Assembly (NCBI GenBank): GCA_963820415.1
Contig: CAWFZT010000006.1
Coordinates: 248,001-312,000, forward strand
Direction of reading: 5' to 3'
Origin: CAWFZT01 sp963820415
GTDB taxonomy: Bacteria; Chloroflexota; Anaerolineae; Anaerolineales; Anaerolineaceae
DNA: 64,000 nt
Shown: one piece after another, positions 45,175 through 53,626 of the stretch
Layout of the letters: each line of letters starts with the position of its first letter
Numbering within the stretch: position 1 is the first letter of the stretch
Program-made: the position numbers and the translations under genes
Notes under the pieces: model-generated
The model's input: the letters and a program-made list of their open reading frames with translations, nothing else
Database searches by the model: none
Told to the model about the DNA's origin: nothing

Positions 45175-46455
45175 ATGAAGAGATGGGCTATTCCCACGGG
45201 GATCGTGCCCCTGTTCCGGTTTTTTATCTTCGTGCGCTTCATCCTGGCCGGATTTGAGTTGCTAAATTCATTTGGGAACATGCGTATCTTTTCATTTGAA
45301 ACGGCGGCTCTGACCGCTGTGATCGAATGCGCTCTGCTGTTAGCTTATCTTTCCTGGCCCTGGTTGAAGGAACGCCTTGGGAATAAATTTTTGGCAGTTG
45401 GCCTGGCGATTGCCACCCTAGGCCCCTGGATGGAAAACCTGCTGGGTCTGCAAGGCTATCCGGCGATACTTAACCAAGTCAGCCGGCAGGCGCCTTTTTT
45501 CGTGCCTGAAATCGGCCGGGTTTTGCTGATGGTCACCCAGCTCCAGCTCATCTTCACCCTGTTTATTCCGGTTATCCTGGTGGGCTGGCAGTATTCGCTG
45601 CGCCAGATGACAATTTACTGCCTGAGCCTGTTGGCGTTGGATGCTCTGCAAATCCTGGTATGGCCTGGATCGGTGCCGTTGAGCCTGTTGGTTGTAGTGG
45701 CAGCCGCCATATTCCGCACCTCCTTATTCCTGATGGTTGGTTTTGTGGTCAACCGCCTGTCTGCCGAACAAAAACAGCAGAATGCCTTGCTGCTGCAAGC
45801 CAACCGCCAGATGAGCCATTACGCTGGAACGTTGGAACAGTTGGCCACCAGTCGCGAGCGCAACCGCCTGGCGCGCGAGCTTCACGATACCCTGGCGCAC
45901 ACCTTAAGCGGGTTAGCAGTCAACCTGGAAGCTGTCACAGCCCTGTGGGAGACCGACCCTGCCCAGGCGCGCGAAATCCTCAAACAATCATTGGCGGTTA
46001 CGCGCAACGGTCTGCTGGAAACCCGCCGGGCCATCCAGGCCCTGCGCGCCGGACCGCTCGAAGACCTGGGCCTGGTCATCGCCCTGAAGCAGATGGCCAT
46101 TTCCTCCTCCGAGAGGTACGGTTTGAAGCTGGACCTCGACCTGCCGGAAAAGATGGAAAACCTCGACCCGGAAGTGGAGCAGTGCATCTATCGCGTGGCG
46201 GCTGAAGGGCTGCGCAACATTGGCCAGCACGCCCGGGCCAGCCAGGTGCGCCTGCGCCTGGCTCGCCTGGACGAGCAGGTGGAATTTTTATTGAAGGACG
46301 ATGGGCGTGGGTTTACCAGCCCGCCGGCTGGAAAAAACGAGCAGTTTGGCATTCAAGGTATGTTCGAGCGCGCCGCCGCGGTGGGTGGAGTGCTGACGGT
46401 CAACAGTCTGCCTGAGCAGGGCACCGAGCTCAGGTTTACCCTGGCAGGCAAATAA
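45175..46455 (+). CDS. Sensor histidine kinase, HisKA_3 type
   Basis: A 426-residue kinase of the NarX/DesK class. Six or so membrane segments lie within about residues 10-195. A coiled linker leads to the HisKA_3 domain, with the phospho-acceptor in RNRLARELHDTLAHTL (about residue 240), and to an HATPase_c domain with DDGRGF and FGIQGM motifs. It is followed 3 bases later by a LuxR-type regulator. TAGAAT lies 6 bases before the ATG and no Shine-Dalgarno is present, so it may be leaderless. Confidence 0.92.
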   Translation: MKRWAIPTGIVPLFRFFIFVRFILAGFELLNSFGNMRIFSFETAALTAVIECALLLAYLSWPWLKERLGNKFLAVGLAIATLGPWMENLLGLQGYPAILNQVSRQAPFFVPEIGRVLLMVTQLQLIFTLFIPVILVGWQYSLRQMTIYCLSLLALDALQILVWPGSVPLSLLVVVAAAIFRTSLFLMVGFVVNRLSAEQKQQNALLLQANRQMSHYAGTLEQLATSRERNRLARELHDTLAHTLSGLAVNLEAVTALWETDPAQAREILKQSLAVTRNGLLETRRAIQALRAGPLEDLGLVIALKQMAISSSERYGLKLDLDLPEKMENLDPEVEQCIYRVAAEGLRNIGQHARASQVRLRLARLDEQVEFLLKDDGRGFTSPPAGKNEQFGIQGMFERAAAVGGVLTVNSLPEQGTELRFTLAGK

Positions 46456-46458
46456 ACT

Positions 46459-47106
46459 GTGATCCGCCTGTTGATCTGCGATGACCAGGTGTTCGTATGC
46501 GAGGGGCTGCGCGCTATCTTCAGCACCGACCTTGGTATCGAAGTGGTTGGCGTGGCTTACAATGGAGAAGAGGCTCTGCGCCAGGCTGAGAGCCTGCGCC
46601 CGCAGATCATCCTGATGGACCTCAAGATGCCTGGAATGAACGGTATCCAGGCCACCCGCCAGATTCGCGATCGTTTTCCGGAGGTGCGCATCCTGGTGCT
46701 GACCACCTACGATTTCGATGAATGGGTCTTCGAAGCCATCCGCGCCGGTGCCAACGGTTATCTATTGAAGGACACTCCCCGCGAGCAGTTGTTTGCTGCC
46801 ATCCACGGCACAATGGAAGGGAAAAGTTACATCGATCCATCCGTAGCGGCCAAATTGCTCGATCAGTTCAGCGGCGCCCTGCCCGCCCCGGCCAACCCGG
46901 AGGTCACCCGCCTGCTCAGCGAACGCGAGCTGGACGTGCTGCGCCTGGTTGCCCGGGGCCTGACCAATGCTGAAATTGCCCAACGCCTGTTCTTGTCCGA
47001 AGGTACGGTCAAGAACTACGTCAGCTCCATTTTCGCTAAGCTGGAGGTCTCCGACCGCACCCAGGCAACCATCTTCGCCCTGCGCAATGGGCTGGCGAAG
47101 CTCTGA
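46459..47106 (+). CDS. NarL/FixJ-type response regulator
   Basis: A 215-residue regulator with a GTG start. The receiver has acidic residues in LLICDDQ, the acceptor Asp in IILMDLKMPGMNG (about Asp54) and a Lys in LLKDT. The C-terminal LuxR helix-turn-helix (about 148-210) reads LSERELDVLRLVARGLTNAEIA and RLFLSEGTVKNYVS. It is the partner of the kinase and probably binds the inverted repeat upstream to control both itself and the divergent efflux operon. A long perfect hairpin follows its stop. Confidence 0.93.
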   Translation: MIRLLICDDQVFVCEGLRAIFSTDLGIEVVGVAYNGEEALRQAESLRPQIILMDLKMPGMNGIQATRQIRDRFPEVRILVLTTYDFDEWVFEAIRAGANGYLLKDTPREQLFAAIHGTMEGKSYIDPSVAAKLLDQFSGALPAPANPEVTRLLSERELDVLRLVARGLTNAEIAQRLFLSEGTVKNYVSSIFAKLEVSDRTQATIFALRNGLAKL

Positions 47107-47111
47107 AATTT

Positions 47112-47164
47112 CCATTTTTAGATAGACAGGTGCAGCGAAGCTGCACCTGTCTATCTAAAAATGG
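47112..47164. terminator. Long perfect hairpin after the response regulator
   Basis: A 25-base perfect stem (arms begin CCATTTTTAGATAGACAGG) closes a 3-base GAA loop. It lies 6 bases after the response-regulator stop and runs to the end of the minus-strand GH4 remnant, so it may terminate both directions; the arm ends are T/A-rich. Confidence 0.65.
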
Positions 47165-47167
47165 TTC

Positions 47168-47760
47168 TTATGTAAATCGCGGCAGATAGGCAATCTCTGC
47201 ATCGATCAGCGCATTGACCAGCCGTTCGCTGGCTTGAATATCTGAACAATGTGGATCATTGATGAACGCCTGCACGTCCTTGCGGTGTGAACCTTCCATA
47301 GCCGCCTCGATAATCAGATCCAACGAAGCCACCTTGTGCGCCAGGGTGGGAACGACGGCCTTCGGCAGGTCGCCCAGGGCAAACGGATGCAACCCGGAGG
47401 CGTCCACTGTCGCCGGCGCTTCCAGCACACACCCTCCGGCAGGTTGCTGACCGAGCCGCGATTGGGGATATTGACAAAGAAGGTCTGCCCCAGGTTGTCC
47501 TGCTGCGAGACCAGAATATCAAGAAGCTGGGTATGTTCCCAGGCCAGCTTTTTGGAAAAGGATTCGGTATTGATCGGAGCGCCTTCTTTGACGATTTCTT
47601 CCATTTTACGGCTCAACAGCGGGTAAGATTGGTGCACGTAGCAGATGGCCTCACCCCGGAACTCCTCCACGTTTTTTATCAATGGGCGCATGAGCTGCGG
47701 GTAGAACTCGCCTACGTGCCCGTCGCCCGAGCCGGGAAAAGCGCCAAACTGTCTGTGACA
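47168..47760 (-). pseudogene. Remnant of a glycoside hydrolase family 4 enzyme, with a frameshift
   Basis: Only the C-terminal part of a GH4 (NAD- and metal-dependent glucosidase/galactosidase) is present, about 195 of the usual 430-450 residues. Conserved text is GDGHVGEFYP and NIPNRGSVSNLPEGV in one frame, then VLEAPATVDASGLHP and FALGDLPKAVVPTLAHK in another; one base is missing near 47437-47445 within GTGTGT. The N-terminal NAD-binding half is absent, and the text gives way at about 47760 to the promoter of dhaK. Confidence 0.7.
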
Positions 47761-47809
47761 CGTTGGGCTATAATAATATCGACTAAACCCATCTGAAAGG
47801 CAGGAGATC

Positions 47810-48810
47810 ATGAAAAAAATCTTGAATGACCCCAAAAAGTTTGTCGTTGAAATGCTGGATGGCTTGCTCAAGGCTCATCCCAGCCTGCTCGACCATGCCG
47901 GCGACGACCTGCACTGCATTGTGCGCCGCGGCGCCCGCGCCAGGGTAAGGTGGCCCTGGCGACCGGCGGCGGTTCCGGTCACCTGCCCGTATTCCTGGGC
48001 TACGTCGGCCAAGGGCTGCTGGATGGCTGCGCCGTGGGCGATGTATTTGCCTCGCCCAGCGCCGAGCAGATGTTCGAGGTGACCAAGCGCATCGACGGCG
48101 GCAAGGGTGTGGTGTATATCTACGGCAATTACGGCGGCGACGTGATGAATTTCGACATGGCGGCCGAAATGGCCGACATGGAAGATATCAAGGTGCGCAC
48201 CGTGCTGGTCAAAGATGACGTGGCCTCCGCGCCTCCTGCCGAAGCGCACCGCCGCCGCGGCGTGGCAGGCATGGTCTTCGCCTTCAAAGTGGCCGGCGCC
48301 AAAGCCGAACAGGGCGGTTCGCTGGATGAAGTAGCCGGTGTAGCCCAGAAAGCCCTGGATAACATCCGCAGCATGGGCGTGGCGCTGTCGCCCTGCACCG
48401 TCCCCATGGCAGGCAAGCCCACCTTCACCATCGGCGAGGACGAGATGGAGATCGGCATGGGCATCCACGGCGAGCCGGGCATGCAGCGCGAGAAGCTGCA
48501 AAGCGCCGACCAGATCGCCGAGCGCATGGCGTTGGCTATTTTGGACGATCTCAAGCCGGCCAGCGGCGACCGCCTGGCGGTGATGGTCAACGGCCTGGGC
48601 GCCACCCCGCCTGAAGAGCTGTACATCCTCTACCGCAAGGTGTCTGCCATGCTGACCGAGCGGAATCTGAAAGTCCACCGCGCCTACGTAGGCGAATTCG
48701 CCACTTCGATGGAAATGGCCGGCGCCTCGCTGACCTTCTTCCGCCTGGACGATGAACTGGCCGCCCTGCTGGATTACCCGGCCCACTCCCCGTTCTTTAC
48801 CCAATTGTAA
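47810..48810 (+). pseudogene. dhaK: Dihydroxyacetone kinase subunit DhaK, with a one-base frameshift
   Basis: Substrate-binding subunit that attaches dihydroxyacetone or a similar ketose covalently. The start (MKKILNDPKKFVVEMLDGLL, DDLHCIVRRGA) is followed in another frame by KVALATGGGSGHLPVFLGYVG and the rest to TQL. One base is missing near 47928-47945 in the run GCCCGCG. The mended protein is about 333 residues, the normal length. GGGSGHLP replaces the usual GGGSGHEP, which points to a substrate variant such as erythrulose/tetrose. GGAG precedes the ATG and TATAAT lies at 47769-47774. It is followed 7 bases later by dhaL. Confidence 0.85.
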
Positions 48811-48817
48811 AAATCTT

Positions 48818-49447
48818 ATGAACGAGATTATTTCTTCCTCTTCTGTTATCTCCGCCATGCAGCGCGCCTGCACCGCCCTGCAGTCTCAATCCGAATACCT
48901 CACTTCGCTCGACCAGGCGGTCGGCGACGGAGACCTTGGTATCACCCTTTCTAAGATTGCGGCTGCCCTGTTGGAATACGCGGTGACCGCCCCGGTGGAT
49001 GACCTGGGCAAGTTCCTGGCCAACGCCGGCATGGCTGCCAACCGGGTAGGCTCCTCCACCATGGGCACCCTGCTGGCAACCGCCTTGATGCGCGCCGGCA
49101 AAGAGGTGAAAGGTCAATCCGAGCTTAACCAGGCCAACCTGGTCGCCATGTTCACCGCCGCCACCATGGGTATGCAGGAGCGTGGCAAGGCCAGCCTGGG
49201 AGATAAAACGGTTATCGATGCCCTGCACCCGGCCGCCGAGGCATTTGCGTCAGCAGCCAGCTCCGGCGCAAGCCTGAAAGAGGCCGGGCTGAAAATGGTG
49301 GCGGCGGCCGAAGCCGGGCGGGACGCCGTGACACCCCTGCGCAGCCGTATCGGGCGGGCTGCCTGGGTGGGCGGCCGTACCGTCGGGCAGGTTGACCCCG
49401 GCTGCGCCACGCTGGTGATCATCCTTAAAGCAATCGTAGGGCCATGA
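48818..49447 (+). CDS. dhaL: Dihydroxyacetone kinase subunit DhaL
   Basis: A 209-residue nucleotide-binding subunit. The Mg-ADP aspartates are in QAVGDGDLGITL and the phosphate-binding turn is GSSTMGTLLATAL; RIGRAAWVGGRTVGQVDPG closes the barrel. DhaL phosphorylates the ketose held by DhaK. No dhaM (PTS-type phosphodonor) gene is nearby, so the pair may use ATP directly. Downstream it runs into the decayed HEPN gene, overlapping its end by a few bases. Confidence 0.9.
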   Translation: MNEIISSSSVISAMQRACTALQSQSEYLTSLDQAVGDGDLGITLSKIAAALLEYAVTAPVDDLGKFLANAGMAANRVGSSTMGTLLATALMRAGKEVKGQSELNQANLVAMFTAATMGMQERGKASLGDKTVIDALHPAAEAFASAASSGASLKEAGLKMVAAAEAGRDAVTPLRSRIGRAAWVGGRTVGQVDPGCATLVIILKAIVGP

Positions 49448-49631
49448 TCGACCTGAATTCGGGTGTTACCCTTTGAGCAGCCTCGCCGATTATCTGAATA
49501 ATATGCGTAAGGGCAAGTCGCAAGGTTTCATCCTTGTCTTAAGCTGCTCGGTCTTTGCCGGCTGATATTTCTAACTCTTTTTAAGCCATGTCGAGCATGT
49601 GCCCGACATAAACCCAATCATCTTTGGGCCT
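49440..49631 (-). pseudogene. Decayed HEPN-domain toxin
   Basis: In a single minus-strand frame the text reads RPKDDWVYVGHMLDMA, stop, KELEISAGKDRAA, stop, DKDETLRLALTH, IIQIIGEAAQRV, TPEFRSIMA. This matches HEPN (RnlA/HepT-like) toxins up to the second helix. Two in-frame stops and loss of the C-terminal RX4-6H motif mean it cannot be active. It lies downstream of the nucleotidyltransferase remnant, as in intact HEPN/MNT pairs. Confidence 0.65.
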
Positions 49632-49657
49632 ATTGAATGACCGCTTCAGATTCGACT

Positions 49658-49864
49658 TTACTGAATAAGGTGATTCAAGAATTTAGGTGTAACCAGGTCC
49701 ACCCTTCTTCCTACCAGCATTCCGGATAATTCATCCTGCATGGTGATCAGGGCCAGACCAGGGATGTGGCCAGGCTCGAATTCTACCAGGATATCGATGT
49801 CGCTTCCCGGTCCAAAATCCTTTCCCAGGACAGAGCCGAAAAGGGATAATTTAATAAAGATTAA
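49658..49864 (-). pseudogene. Truncated MNT-type nucleotidyltransferase (antitoxin remnant)
   Basis: The 68-codon open text has the nucleotidyltransferase signature LFGSVLGKDFGPGSDIDILV (GS-X9-D-X-D) followed by EFEPGHIPGLALITMQDELS and GRRVDLVTPKFL. The N-terminal 20-25 residues and a start codon are missing, since a stop lies at 49865-49867. MNT proteins AMPylate or inhibit HEPN toxins. The 240-base stretch to the next gene shows nothing else. Confidence 0.7.
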
Positions 49865-49880
49865 TTATACAACACCCGGC

Positions 49881-51161
49881 CTATTTCGGAATTGCCGTGG
49901 GGATCGGCCCAAGCGTGTCGGCGCACTTGATGTCGTAATAGGTCAGCTCGGTGTCCTTGTTCTGGGCGGCGTAGGCCGCCGACTGCCTGCTGATATCCAA
50001 CAGCTCGTCCATTTTCTGGGCGGCATTCTGCGGCCAGTAGCGCGGCAAGGTCATCAGCGGATCGCCAGCCGGGCCTTCGGGCATGAATGCCGGGTAGCGC
50101 GGGTCTTTTGCGTCGGATTGGGGGATCCAGTTGAACATCACCGGACCGCGCGGGTTGATCGTGAAACCGATCTGGTAACCGGCCGTGAGCCCGATTTCGA
50201 CGCCGCGTTTGGAGAACCCGCCGCCCGGCCAGATATAAGCCAATGGCTGGTTGGATTGGCAGTCGGGGATGGGCTGACCGGTCTTGAAATCTTTACAGTA
50301 GAAATGCTGCTGCAAGACCGTATGCGAATCGACCATCTCGTGCTTGATAAAGGCATCGGTGGAATAATTTTCAATGATGATATTGTGGATATAGCCGTGT
50401 GACTGCATGTCGATGAAACCTGTAGCGGCGTAAGCCTCCATCTGCTGCCACAGCGAGGTGAAAGTTTCACCCTGCACGTTTGACGCGGGCTTGCTGTCGG
50501 TATCGGCCACCGGCCAGGCCAGGGTCAATGTCCAGTGATATTTCTCCAGGAAGGGACCGAAAGCCAGCTTGAACACCCCCGGCCGGCGGTCGTCCACGAT
50601 GAGTATCATGGATTTCATGGGGATCTTAGCGTTATGGTAGAGGAAATTTACCAACTGCTGGGTGGTGATAGTCTTGTAGCCGAGGTCGTTGGCGTGTTTG
50701 AGCAGGATCATCAGGTCGGAGTGGTGGATGTCGGTATCTTCGGCCAGAGGAAGGCTGTCGTCGGTGATCGAGTGGAACATGATCGGCATCACCAGCGTGC
50801 CTGGCACACTGTTGTTGGGGTCCCACTTCATTTTCAAATACTGGCAGGTATCTTCGATATAGGTATGGGGAGTGCCGCTCCACGGGTCGAGCAGCGCAGA
50901 AGTGAAGGCCACAGACAAGGTGGGCGCCGGGCCCAACTTTTTGGGGGTGGGGGTCGGCGGGACGGGAGTGACAGAAGCGGTGACCGAGGGGGTAATCGAA
51001 GGTGTCGCAGTAGCCTGGGGATGTATGGCGTACGTGGCGGTCAGCAAGGCGTTCTGGAAGACCTGGGTAGCGTTGAGTGTGGGTGAGGTCGGTGAAGCCT
51101 GCCCGGCGCAGCCGGCCAGGATCAATACCAATAAGATCAGAAAAAGGTGGATTATTTTCAT
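49881..51161 (-). CDS. Lipoprotein of the polysaccharide deacetylase (CE4) type
   Basis: A 426-residue exported lipoprotein: signal ending LAGC, Thr/Pro-rich linker (about 45-95) and a NodB-like domain. Motif 1 is ILIVDDRRPG (Asp-Asp) and motif 2 SHGYIHN (metal His pair); both appear conserved. It probably deacetylates a cell-surface or environmental polysaccharide. Family resemblance also exists to PgaB-type enzymes. It lies 246 bases before the divergent iolE operon. Confidence 0.8.
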   Translation of the reverse strand: MKIIHLFLILLVLILAGCAGQASPTSPTLNATQVFQNALLTATYAIHPQATATPSITPSVTASVTPVPPTPTPKKLGPAPTLSVAFTSALLDPWSGTPHTYIEDTCQYLKMKWDPNNSVPGTLVMPIMFHSITDDSLPLAEDTDIHHSDLMILLKHANDLGYKTITTQQLVNFLYHNAKIPMKSMILIVDDRRPGVFKLAFGPFLEKYHWTLTLAWPVADTDSKPASNVQGETFTSLWQQMEAYAATGFIDMQSHGYIHNIIIENYSTDAFIKHEMVDSHTVLQQHFYCKDFKTGQPIPDCQSNQPLAYIWPGGGFSKRGVEIGLTAGYQIGFTINPRGPVMFNWIPQSDAKDPRYPAFMPEGPAGDPLMTLPRYWPQNAAQKMDELLDISRQSAAYAAQNKDTELTYYDIKCADTLGPIPTAIPK

Positions 51162-51297
51162 AAGTAAGGTTTAGCATGGATGAGAAGTGAATCCAATTAT
51201 ACTCAGTTAGAACACCCAAACCGGACCGGCTTAGAATTCGTCCTGGGCAATCGCACACAAAAAAGCGGGGAAGATTAGTCCATGAGACCCGCAATAT

Positions 51298-51316
51298 ACT
51301 ATGCCATTGGCATAGT
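51298..51316. promoter_or_regulatory. Inverted repeat just upstream of the iolE promoter
   Basis: ACTATGCCATTGGCATAGT is a perfect palindrome with one central base, ending one base before the -35 box. It could be the site of a second regulator (activator) for the operon. Confidence 0.5.
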
Positions 51317-51317
51317 A

Positions 51318-51346
51318 TTGACATTGAATTTGTTATATGCTAAACT
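51318..51346 (+). promoter_or_regulatory. Promoter of the inositol-type operon
   Basis: TTGACA (51318-51323) and TAAACT (51341-51346) have a 17-base spacer. The start site is expected near 51353, inside the operator that follows, so a bound LacI-family protein would block it. Confidence 0.75.
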
Positions 51347-51348
51347 GA

Positions 51349-51368
51349 ATATGCAAACCTTTGCATAT
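51349..51368. promoter_or_regulatory. LacI-family operator of the inositol-type operon
   Basis: ATATGCAAACCTTTGCATAT is an inverted repeat with 9-base arms and a central CC. The 16-base core recurs, inverted, at 53776-53791 with the same promoter spacing. The LacI gene two places downstream is the obvious binder. Confidence 0.75.
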
Positions 51369-51406
51369 AAGTCCATTTATAATTTCGATGGCTTCCAGGA
51401 GACAGT

Positions 51407-52342
51407 ATGAATAAAATCAAAGTTGGCAATGCTCCCTGTTCGTGGGGCACCCTGGAATTCGAAGGCCTGGATGTAAATCCAATCGGTTATAAGCAGATGT
51501 TGGACGAACTCGTGGAAACCGGTTATACCGCCACCGAGTTGGGTGATTGGGGCTTCATGCCCACAGAACCGTTGGCCTTACAGGCAGAAATTGAAGACCG
51601 CAACCTGGCCATGTTGGGAGCCTACGTACAAGTGCCCTTCAAATACCCTGAGACACACGCGGCAGGCAAGCAAGAGGTACTCAAGATTGCGCGATTGTTG
51701 CGTAATTCAACCCCGAAGATAAACCCTTACCTGATCCTGGCCGATAACAACGCTGAAGAGCCGATCCGCCGCCAGCACGCCGGGCGGGCAACTCAGGATA
51801 TTGCTCTCTCTCACGATGAATTGAAGGTGTTTATTGGCGGGGTCCGGGAGATTGCCACAGCAGTGCGCAACGAAACGGGACTGCCTGTTTTATTTCATCA
51901 TCACTGCGCCGGGTACGTCGAGACCCCCGCAGAGATCGACTGTCTCCTGGACAATACTGACCCGGCTTTGATTAACCTGGTGTTCGACACTGGTCATTTC
52001 GTGTTCGGATCTGGACCCAACAGTCCCTATTCAAGTGGCCAAATTGTTCCTGCCCTGGAGCACTATGGGGAACGAATTTCTTACATCCATTTCAAGGACT
52101 GTGACCCTCGGATCGCCGCTCGCTCACGAACAGAAAATTGGGATTACATAAAATCTCTATATGCTGGAATATTCTGTGAGCTGGGCAAGGGTTGCGTCGA
52201 TTTCCCAGGCGTTGTGAATTGGCTCACCGGGCGCGGTTACACTGGCTGGGTGCTGGTCGAGCAAGACGTACTTCCCGGGATGGGAACACCGAAAGATAGC
52301 GCTCAACGAAACCGCGATTATCTAAAATCGATTGGTTTGTAG
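51407..52342 (+). CDS. iolE: Inosose dehydratase-like sugar isomerase (IolE family)
   Basis: A 311-residue TIM barrel like IolE, which dehydrates scyllo-inosose. The start MNKIKVGNAPCSWGTLEFEG is the IolE signature; metal ligands are seen in LFHHHCAGYVE (Glu), FDTGHFVFG (Asp, His), ISYIHFKDCDP (His) and WVLVEQDV (Glu). AGGAG precedes the ATG. It is the first gene of a LacI-regulated operon whose third gene, a dehydrogenase, is truncated. A general sugar epimerase remains an alternative. Confidence 0.85.
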   Translation: MNKIKVGNAPCSWGTLEFEGLDVNPIGYKQMLDELVETGYTATELGDWGFMPTEPLALQAEIEDRNLAMLGAYVQVPFKYPETHAAGKQEVLKIARLLRNSTPKINPYLILADNNAEEPIRRQHAGRATQDIALSHDELKVFIGGVREIATAVRNETGLPVLFHHHCAGYVETPAEIDCLLDNTDPALINLVFDTGHFVFGSGPNSPYSSGQIVPALEHYGERISYIHFKDCDPRIAARSRTENWDYIKSLYAGIFCELGKGCVDFPGVVNWLTGRGYTGWVLVEQDVLPGMGTPKDSAQRNRDYLKSIGL

Positions 52343-52415
52343 TGATTGGATGGTCAAATTTTATCTTTATTAACAATCAATCAAAGCATTCTGATCAGGA
52401 AATAGAGTTATCCCA

Positions 52416-53501
52416 ATGGCGCGTGTTTCGATAAAAGATATTGCCAGAGTAGCCGGCGTTTCTTATTCCACTGTGTCACGTGCTCTCAACAACAGCCCAT
52501 TGATCAGCCAGGAGGTGCGTACGCGCATCCAGACATTGGCTCATTCAATGGGCTATTCTCCCAATGCGCTGGCTCAAGGACTGCTTTCCCGGCGTACCCA
52601 TTCGATCGGGGTAATCATCACCACAGTCTCTGACAGATTCTTTGTCGATGTCCTCAAGGGAGTGGAGGAGGTGGCTAAAGCCGCAGATATCGGTGTCTTC
52701 TTAGCCGTCTCAAATAATGATCCTGACCAGGAAATTAAGATCATTGAAAATTTCAACCGTCGGCGTGTGGATGGTGTGATCGTCGCCGCTTCTCGGCTCG
52801 ACAGTGATTACGCCAACCATCTAGAGCAGATCCATATCCCGATCGTGGTGGTTAACAATCAGGCGGAAGGCGATTATCAGAACCTATATTCGATCTGTGT
52901 AGACGATTATGCCGGTGGAAGGTTGGCCATGCGCCACTTGCATGAGCTTGGTCACCAGAGAATTGGTTACCTCGGTATGAGCAACCGGCCAGCCTCGAAT
53001 CATCGCCGCTTGAAAGCCTACCTGGACTCCTTGAAGGAGAAGAACATCATACCGCAGGCATCTTGGATATATATCGATCAAACCATGACCGCTGGCGACT
53101 TAGAGGGGGATATAAAAGCTGGCCAATCTCTTGTACCTCCGCTGGTCAAGGCGGGCGTGACGGCTATATTTTGCTATTGTGATACGGTGGCTATCGGTGC
53201 AATTATGGCCTGCCGGCGCATGGGCATTGATATCCCCGGAGAGATCAGCGTCGTAGGGTTCGATGACAACGACCTGTGCGAAATTGTCTACCCACCATTG
53301 ACCACCATCAGACAACCTAAGTACGAAATGGGACAAACTGCTATGCACATGCTGCTCGAGTGCCTGACTAAAGAAGGCGTTGAAGACCATATTGTCCAGC
53401 CAACCCTGGTTATCCGCGAGTTCCACCGCTGGCCTACGGTCAGTCAGTCAATCATTACAATCTCCAGTGTAAAAGAGGTCTTATGGAAAACCAACGCTTG
53501 A
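52416..53501 (+). CDS. LacI-family transcriptional regulator
   Basis: A 361-residue repressor: helix-turn-helix at the N-terminus (VSIKDIARVAGVSYSTVSRAL), hinge (SPNALAQGLLSRRT) and a periplasmic-binding-like effector domain (about 60-335) ending FDDNDLCEI...LTTIRQP, typical of LacI family. It lies between iolE and the dehydrogenase remnant, and its likely sites are the two operators flanking the locus. The inducer is probably inositol or a derivative. The last 19 bases overlap the dehydrogenase start. Confidence 0.92.
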   Translation: MARVSIKDIARVAGVSYSTVSRALNNSPLISQEVRTRIQTLAHSMGYSPNALAQGLLSRRTHSIGVIITTVSDRFFVDVLKGVEEVAKAADIGVFLAVSNNDPDQEIKIIENFNRRRVDGVIVAASRLDSDYANHLEQIHIPIVVVNNQAEGDYQNLYSICVDDYAGGRLAMRHLHELGHQRIGYLGMSNRPASNHRRLKAYLDSLKEKNIIPQASWIYIDQTMTAGDLEGDIKAGQSLVPPLVKAGVTAIFCYCDTVAIGAIMACRRMGIDIPGEISVVGFDDNDLCEIVYPPLTTIRQPKYEMGQTAMHMLLECLTKEGVEDHIVQPTLVIREFHRWPTVSQSIITISSVKEVLWKTNA

Positions 53502-53626
53502 ATATAGGGATTATTGGAGCAGGTATGATCGGTAAGGTTCATGCCGAAAACCTCTCCTTATTCGATTGGTCATCTTCACGACGGCAAATAGACATCGTTT
53601 TCCAACATAAAATCTCGGATAGTTAG
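53483..53626 (+). pseudogene. Truncated Gfo/Idh/MocA dehydrogenase (first 30 or so codons)
   Basis: The ATG at 53483, with AGAGG upstream, opens LNIGIIGAGMIGKVHAENLS, a clear Rossmann start of an IolG-like dehydrogenase, after which the text loses all similarity (FDWSSSRRQIDIV) and stops at a TAG. About 300 codons are lost. The break is at about 53560, just before a stretch that belongs to a leftward-facing promoter region. Confidence 0.65.
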
